Assembly: GCA_963929915.1 (NCBI GenBank) | Contig: CAWVJY010000008.1 | Span: 1 to 64,000, forward strand | DNA: 64,000 nt | Reading direction: 5' to 3' | Source of the DNA: CAG-273 sp963929915 | GTDB lineage: Bacteria; Bacillota; Clostridia; TANB77; CAG-508 | Part shown: piece after piece, positions 62,029 through 64,000 of the stretch | How the letters are laid out: each line of letters begins with the position of its first letter | Numbering within the stretch: the stretch's first letter is position 1 | Position numbers and translations under genes: made by a program | Notes under the pieces: model-generated | Database searches by the model: none | What the model was told of the DNA's origin: nothing | Seen by the model: only the letters and a program-made list of their open reading frames with translations

Positions 62029-62506
62029 CTAATTATTTTTCTTAATAAAATTTAAAATTATCATTTGAATATCTAAAATCATTTTTAAGACTTCGCTATT
62101 TTTATTGGTGTTAGGATTAATATTTGTGTGTTTAATAGGAGGAAAAGTTGTATTGATAATGGATTTATAACTAAAGCTTGCATTTTTTAAAAAATTCATG
62201 TATTGTGTAGCTTGTGTTTTACTTAATGTTTTAAATTTATTATTTTCATTACAAGCTATAATTATATTTCCTCTTATAGTTTCCCCAATACCTAAAAATT
62301 TTGTATTTATGTATATATTAGGTTCTAACTTTTTTCTATCTTTATTACATATAATGACAATATCTTCATAAGGGATAATTTCAATTTGACCGACCTATTA
62401 ATTTACTAAATATTTCTATATCATTTTTTATTTTTTCTAGAATTGCATTTTTTCCTGGTTCTTGATATATAATTACAATTTCGCTTTTTTCCATTGTTTT
62501 TATCAT
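62029..62506 (-). pseudogene. DUF3846 family protein, single frameshift
   Basis: The first part (MEKSEIVIIYQEPGKNAI, then IEIFSKLIG) and the second (GQIEIIPYEDIVIICNKDR, then IGETIRGNIIIACNENNKF) together form a DUF3846-type protein, a family common on phages and mobile elements. The frame breaks at GGTCGGTC (62388-62395). Removing one C restores ...KLIGGQIEIIPYED. The last 40 residues are Asn/Lys-rich. The start at 62494 has GGAG at suitable distance; 62506 is the alternative. Either a sequencing error or a decayed gene. Confidence 0.7.
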
Positions 62507-62642
62507 CTCCGATATTTAAATTTTTTAGATAATTTTCATAGGATAACTTATCAAAGTATTTTAGATTTTTCTTATCGTCTAAACTGATAATTCCATGTAT
62601 AAACAAGTTATCTTTTGTTTTAATTTTCTTAATTTTTTTCAT
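62421..62642 (-). CDS. Small basic protein of the element, unknown
   Basis: The 73-residue protein MKKIKKIKTKDNLFIHGIIS ... has a strong AGGAGATAGAA ribosome site, so translation is likely. The last 25 residues are extremely basic and overlap the DUF3846 start by 86 bases, so the true end may be earlier or the overlap is real. I recognise no family. Confidence 0.45.
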   Translation of the reverse strand: MKKIKKIKTKDNLFIHGIISLDDKKNLKYFDKLSYENYLKNLNIGDDKNNGKKRNCNYISRTRKKCNSRKNKK

Positions 62643-62922
62643 TTCTATCTCCTAAAATATTAATTGGTTATTAATAACCTATAGGCTTAAGCTTGGGCTA
62701 ATAATAGCATGGTAAAATGGTTTAAAGCGTAAAAGCATAGAAAATCCAAGTAATGAATAAAAATAATAGAAAAAGAATAAAAAAACTGAAAAATACACTT
62801 TCAAAAAATTCTTGAAAGTGTAGTAAAAACAATACATTATTGAATTATAAAATTATATTTACGTTTATAAAATAAAAAATACTTTGAATTTCTAAAATTA
62901 GATAATTCAAAGTATCTATATG
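62643..62922 (-). terminator. Gap with regulator terminator and a second hairpin
   Basis: TACTTTGAATT/AATTCAAAGTA (62880-62890, 62904-62914) followed on the minus strand by TTTTTTATTTT is a terminator for the XRE gene. TACACTTTCAA/TTGAAAGTGTA (62794-62804, 62812-62822) is a further hairpin. GGTTATTAATAACC at 62663-62676 is a 14-bp palindrome just upstream of the small gene at 62642, perhaps an operator. No gene is seen here. Confidence 0.65.
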
Positions 62923-63636
62923 TTATTCTTCAAAATCTTCTTTATTTTCTATATCTATATAGCATATATTTATCTCTTTCATTTTTTCAAATTCTTCAGT
63001 AGTAAACTGCAATTCTTTTAACATACTATCGGTAAAGTCTATATCTTTTTTTGATATAAAACACTTTCTACAGCTAGGTTCATATTTTCCATTAGTACAA
63101 AATAAGACACCTCGCATCAGTCTGTCAGTTCCACTTCCTATATTAACATTTATTTGTGAGCACTCAAGTCTAGGACTTGTTGGTTTATAGTTATTGAATT
63201 TTAGAAATGCCATAAAATTATCTGTTTCAATATGACCTGATAGATATATTTTATTTGTTTTATAGTCTGCCATTTCTATTGCGCAATAATTTGATTTTTG
63301 TATTATATTTATTTTAAATTTACATTTATCAAACCTTTTGCGTGTAGGATAGAACCCATTGTAATACACATATAGAGTTTTAACTTTAAAAGGATTAGTA
63401 CTTTCTTTAGTATGTATTCTTTCATCTGTATTAAATAAATCTTGCTCGTTAATTTCTAGTTCATTGCATATTAAAAATATTTGCTCCGCGTTAGGAATTA
63501 ATTGTCCTTTTTCAAATCTACCAATAGTAGTTGCATTTTTACCAATAACTGCAGCTAAATTTTCTTGGCTTAACCCTTTATCTTTTCTATATTTTTTTAA
63601 TCTTTCTCCAAAATCTGTTTTATTAAATTCAGCCAT
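62923..63636 (-). CDS. XRE-family transcriptional regulator
   Basis: The N-terminal HTH (about 5-60) is FGERLKKYRKDKGLSQENLA and IGKNATTIGRFEKGQLIPNA, typical of Cro/CI-type repressors. A C-terminal domain of about 170 residues has CKFKINIIQKSNYCAIEMA, a cysteine pair CRKCF and GSGTDRLMRGVLFCTNG; I do not recognise it, and it may sense a small molecule. It probably represses the element's genes. ATG 63636 follows AAAGGAAG; an upstream in-frame ATG at 63669 lacks a site. Confidence 0.8.
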   Translation of the reverse strand: MAEFNKTDFGERLKKYRKDKGLSQENLAAVIGKNATTIGRFEKGQLIPNAEQIFLICNELEINEQDLFNTDERIHTKESTNPFKVKTLYVYYNGFYPTRKRFDKCKFKINIIQKSNYCAIEMADYKTNKIYLSGHIETDNFMAFLKFNNYKPTSPRLECSQINVNIGSGTDRLMRGVLFCTNGKYEPSCRKCFISKKDIDFTDSMLKELQFTTEEFEKMKEINICYIDIENKEDFEE

Positions 63637-63785
63637 ATAAACACTTCCTTTAACAAAATACATATACAACTATAATTATATCATTTTTTGGAATTATTTT
63701 CAACTTTATAAATACGTGTAACTATTGTAACTAAAGGGATATAGGTTTAAAATAGATATGTCACAAAACAAATAAAAAATAAATA

Positions 63786-63852
63786 GGAAATACCAAAAAT
63801 ATGATAAAATGTTTTTAACCACAAAAAATTTATCTAATCGGAGGTATTTCCT
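63786..63852 (+). repeat. Inverted repeat around the transposase ribosome site
   Basis: AGGAAATACC (63786-63795) pairs with GGTATTTCCT (63843-63852) directly before the ATG. The stem would overlap the GGAGG ribosome site, so it may limit translation. It may equally be part of the left end of the insertion sequence, since TGTCACAAAAC nearby at about 63759 looks like a terminal sequence. Confidence 0.5.
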
Positions 63853-64000
63853 ATGAAAAATAGTATAACACAAAAAATGAAATATAAACAGAGTGTAATA
63901 AAATTTTCTTTAGAATATGGAGTAAGTAAAACAGCAATAAGGTTCGATATCAGCAGAAGAACCGTATACAGATGGATAAAACAATATGATGGAACAATAG
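63853..64000 (+). CDS. Transposase, N-terminal HTH part (runs off the window)
   Basis: The frame starts MKNSITQKMKYKQSVIKFS and has an HTH segment ALRFDISRRTVYRWIKQ-like (YGVSKTAIRFDISRRTVYRW). This is the usual N-terminus of IS481/IS3-like DDE transposases. GGAGGTATTTCCT precedes the ATG. Only 49 codons are visible, so the family is tentative. Confidence 0.7.
   Translation, partial: MKNSITQKMKYKQSVIKFSLEYGVSKTAIRFDISRRTVYRWIKQYDGTI

Larger units (their letters stand above)
58750..64000. mobile_element. Integrative mobilizable element next to tRNA-Leu (right end outside the window)
   Basis: The order after the tRNA is MobV relaxase, candidate oriT, tyrosine integrase, excisionase-like protein, DUF3846 gene, small gene, XRE regulator, then a transposase running off the edge. 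This is the set of an integrative mobilizable element without its own mating apparatus. No second copy of the tRNA 3' end is visible before 64000, so attR is outside. The first 285 bases (58750-59034) hold a tRNA terminator and a hairpin ATTACCTGTAAT/ATTACGGGTAAT (58824-58856); no gene is evident there. Confidence 0.8.

Overview
The window is an AT-rich bacterial chromosome segment. The best guess is an uncultured anaerobic, spore-forming member of the Clostridia. Sporulation-family genes are present (two bofA-like genes, yaaL, yqfC, yqfD and a pdaA-type deacetylase), together with a HydABC-type electron-bifurcating [FeFe] hydrogenase, an agr quorum-sensing locus, a sigV-rsiV-pdaV lysozyme-response operon like that of Clostridioides difficile, and strong Shine-Dalgarno sites throughout. 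Species cannot be named from sequence alone.

Layout. 1-5.4 kb: partial MscS channel, frameshifted trmB, a decayed acyl-CoA ligase, a short locus with converging promoters around a 39-residue hydrophobic peptide, a bofA paralogue and a short RNase E/G. 5.5-12 kb: pth, a three-gene surface-glycan cluster, then recO-yqzL-era. 12-16.4 kb: hydCBA. 16.5-23.5 kb: DUF3048 lipoprotein, a DgkA-PAP2 fusion, ybeY, an unknown protein with a lysine-rich tail, yqfD, yqfC, pdaA. 23.7-27.1 kb: agrA-agrC converging on agrB-agrD; agrD is only 39 codons and lies under no long open frame. 27.2-38.2 kb: housekeeping genes (RluA-type synthase, methyltransferase, uvrC with a frameshift, glmS, bofA-yaaL, serS, ysxC, gltX) with a candidate structured RNA at 33.05-33.2 kb. 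38.3-45.4 kb: RNase J, two GC-richer orphan genes, pdaV-rsiV-sigV and a ROK kinase. 45.6-55.1 kb: a complete-looking type IV pilus operon. 55.4-58.5 kb: uppP, a TPR membrane protein, ppa. 58.66 kb: tRNA-Leu(UAA), followed by a mobilizable element running to the window end (MobV relaxase, tyrosine integrase, excisionase-like protein, DUF3846, XRE regulator, start of a transposase).

How genes work together. hydC-hydB-hydA are one transcription unit with a consensus promoter. The pilus genes run on one strand from a PilM-PilN fusion through to PilC, behind a promoter preceded by three 11-bp-spaced repeats. The agr system forms a sensing circuit, and a set of four repeats with an exact 23-bp period lies upstream of agrB. 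sigV, rsiV and pdaV overlap or abut behind a plausible ECF-type promoter.

Most unusual signals. (1) The convergent-promoter peptide locus at 3454-3803: both predicted start sites fall on the outer ends of the same inverted repeat. (2) A 22-bp perfectly paired, 145-nt RNA-like element at 33051-33195. (3) The 23-bp-period array upstream of agrB. (4) Three small GC-richer orphan genes, each with its own near-consensus promoter. (5) A prepilin peptidase without the second catalytic Asp motif. (6) A family of palindromic GGGGACG repeats, one of which encodes the C-terminus of a membrane enzyme. Several single-base frameshifts (trmB, uvrC, DUF3846) may be sequencing errors. The acyl-CoA ligase has too many lesions for that explanation.
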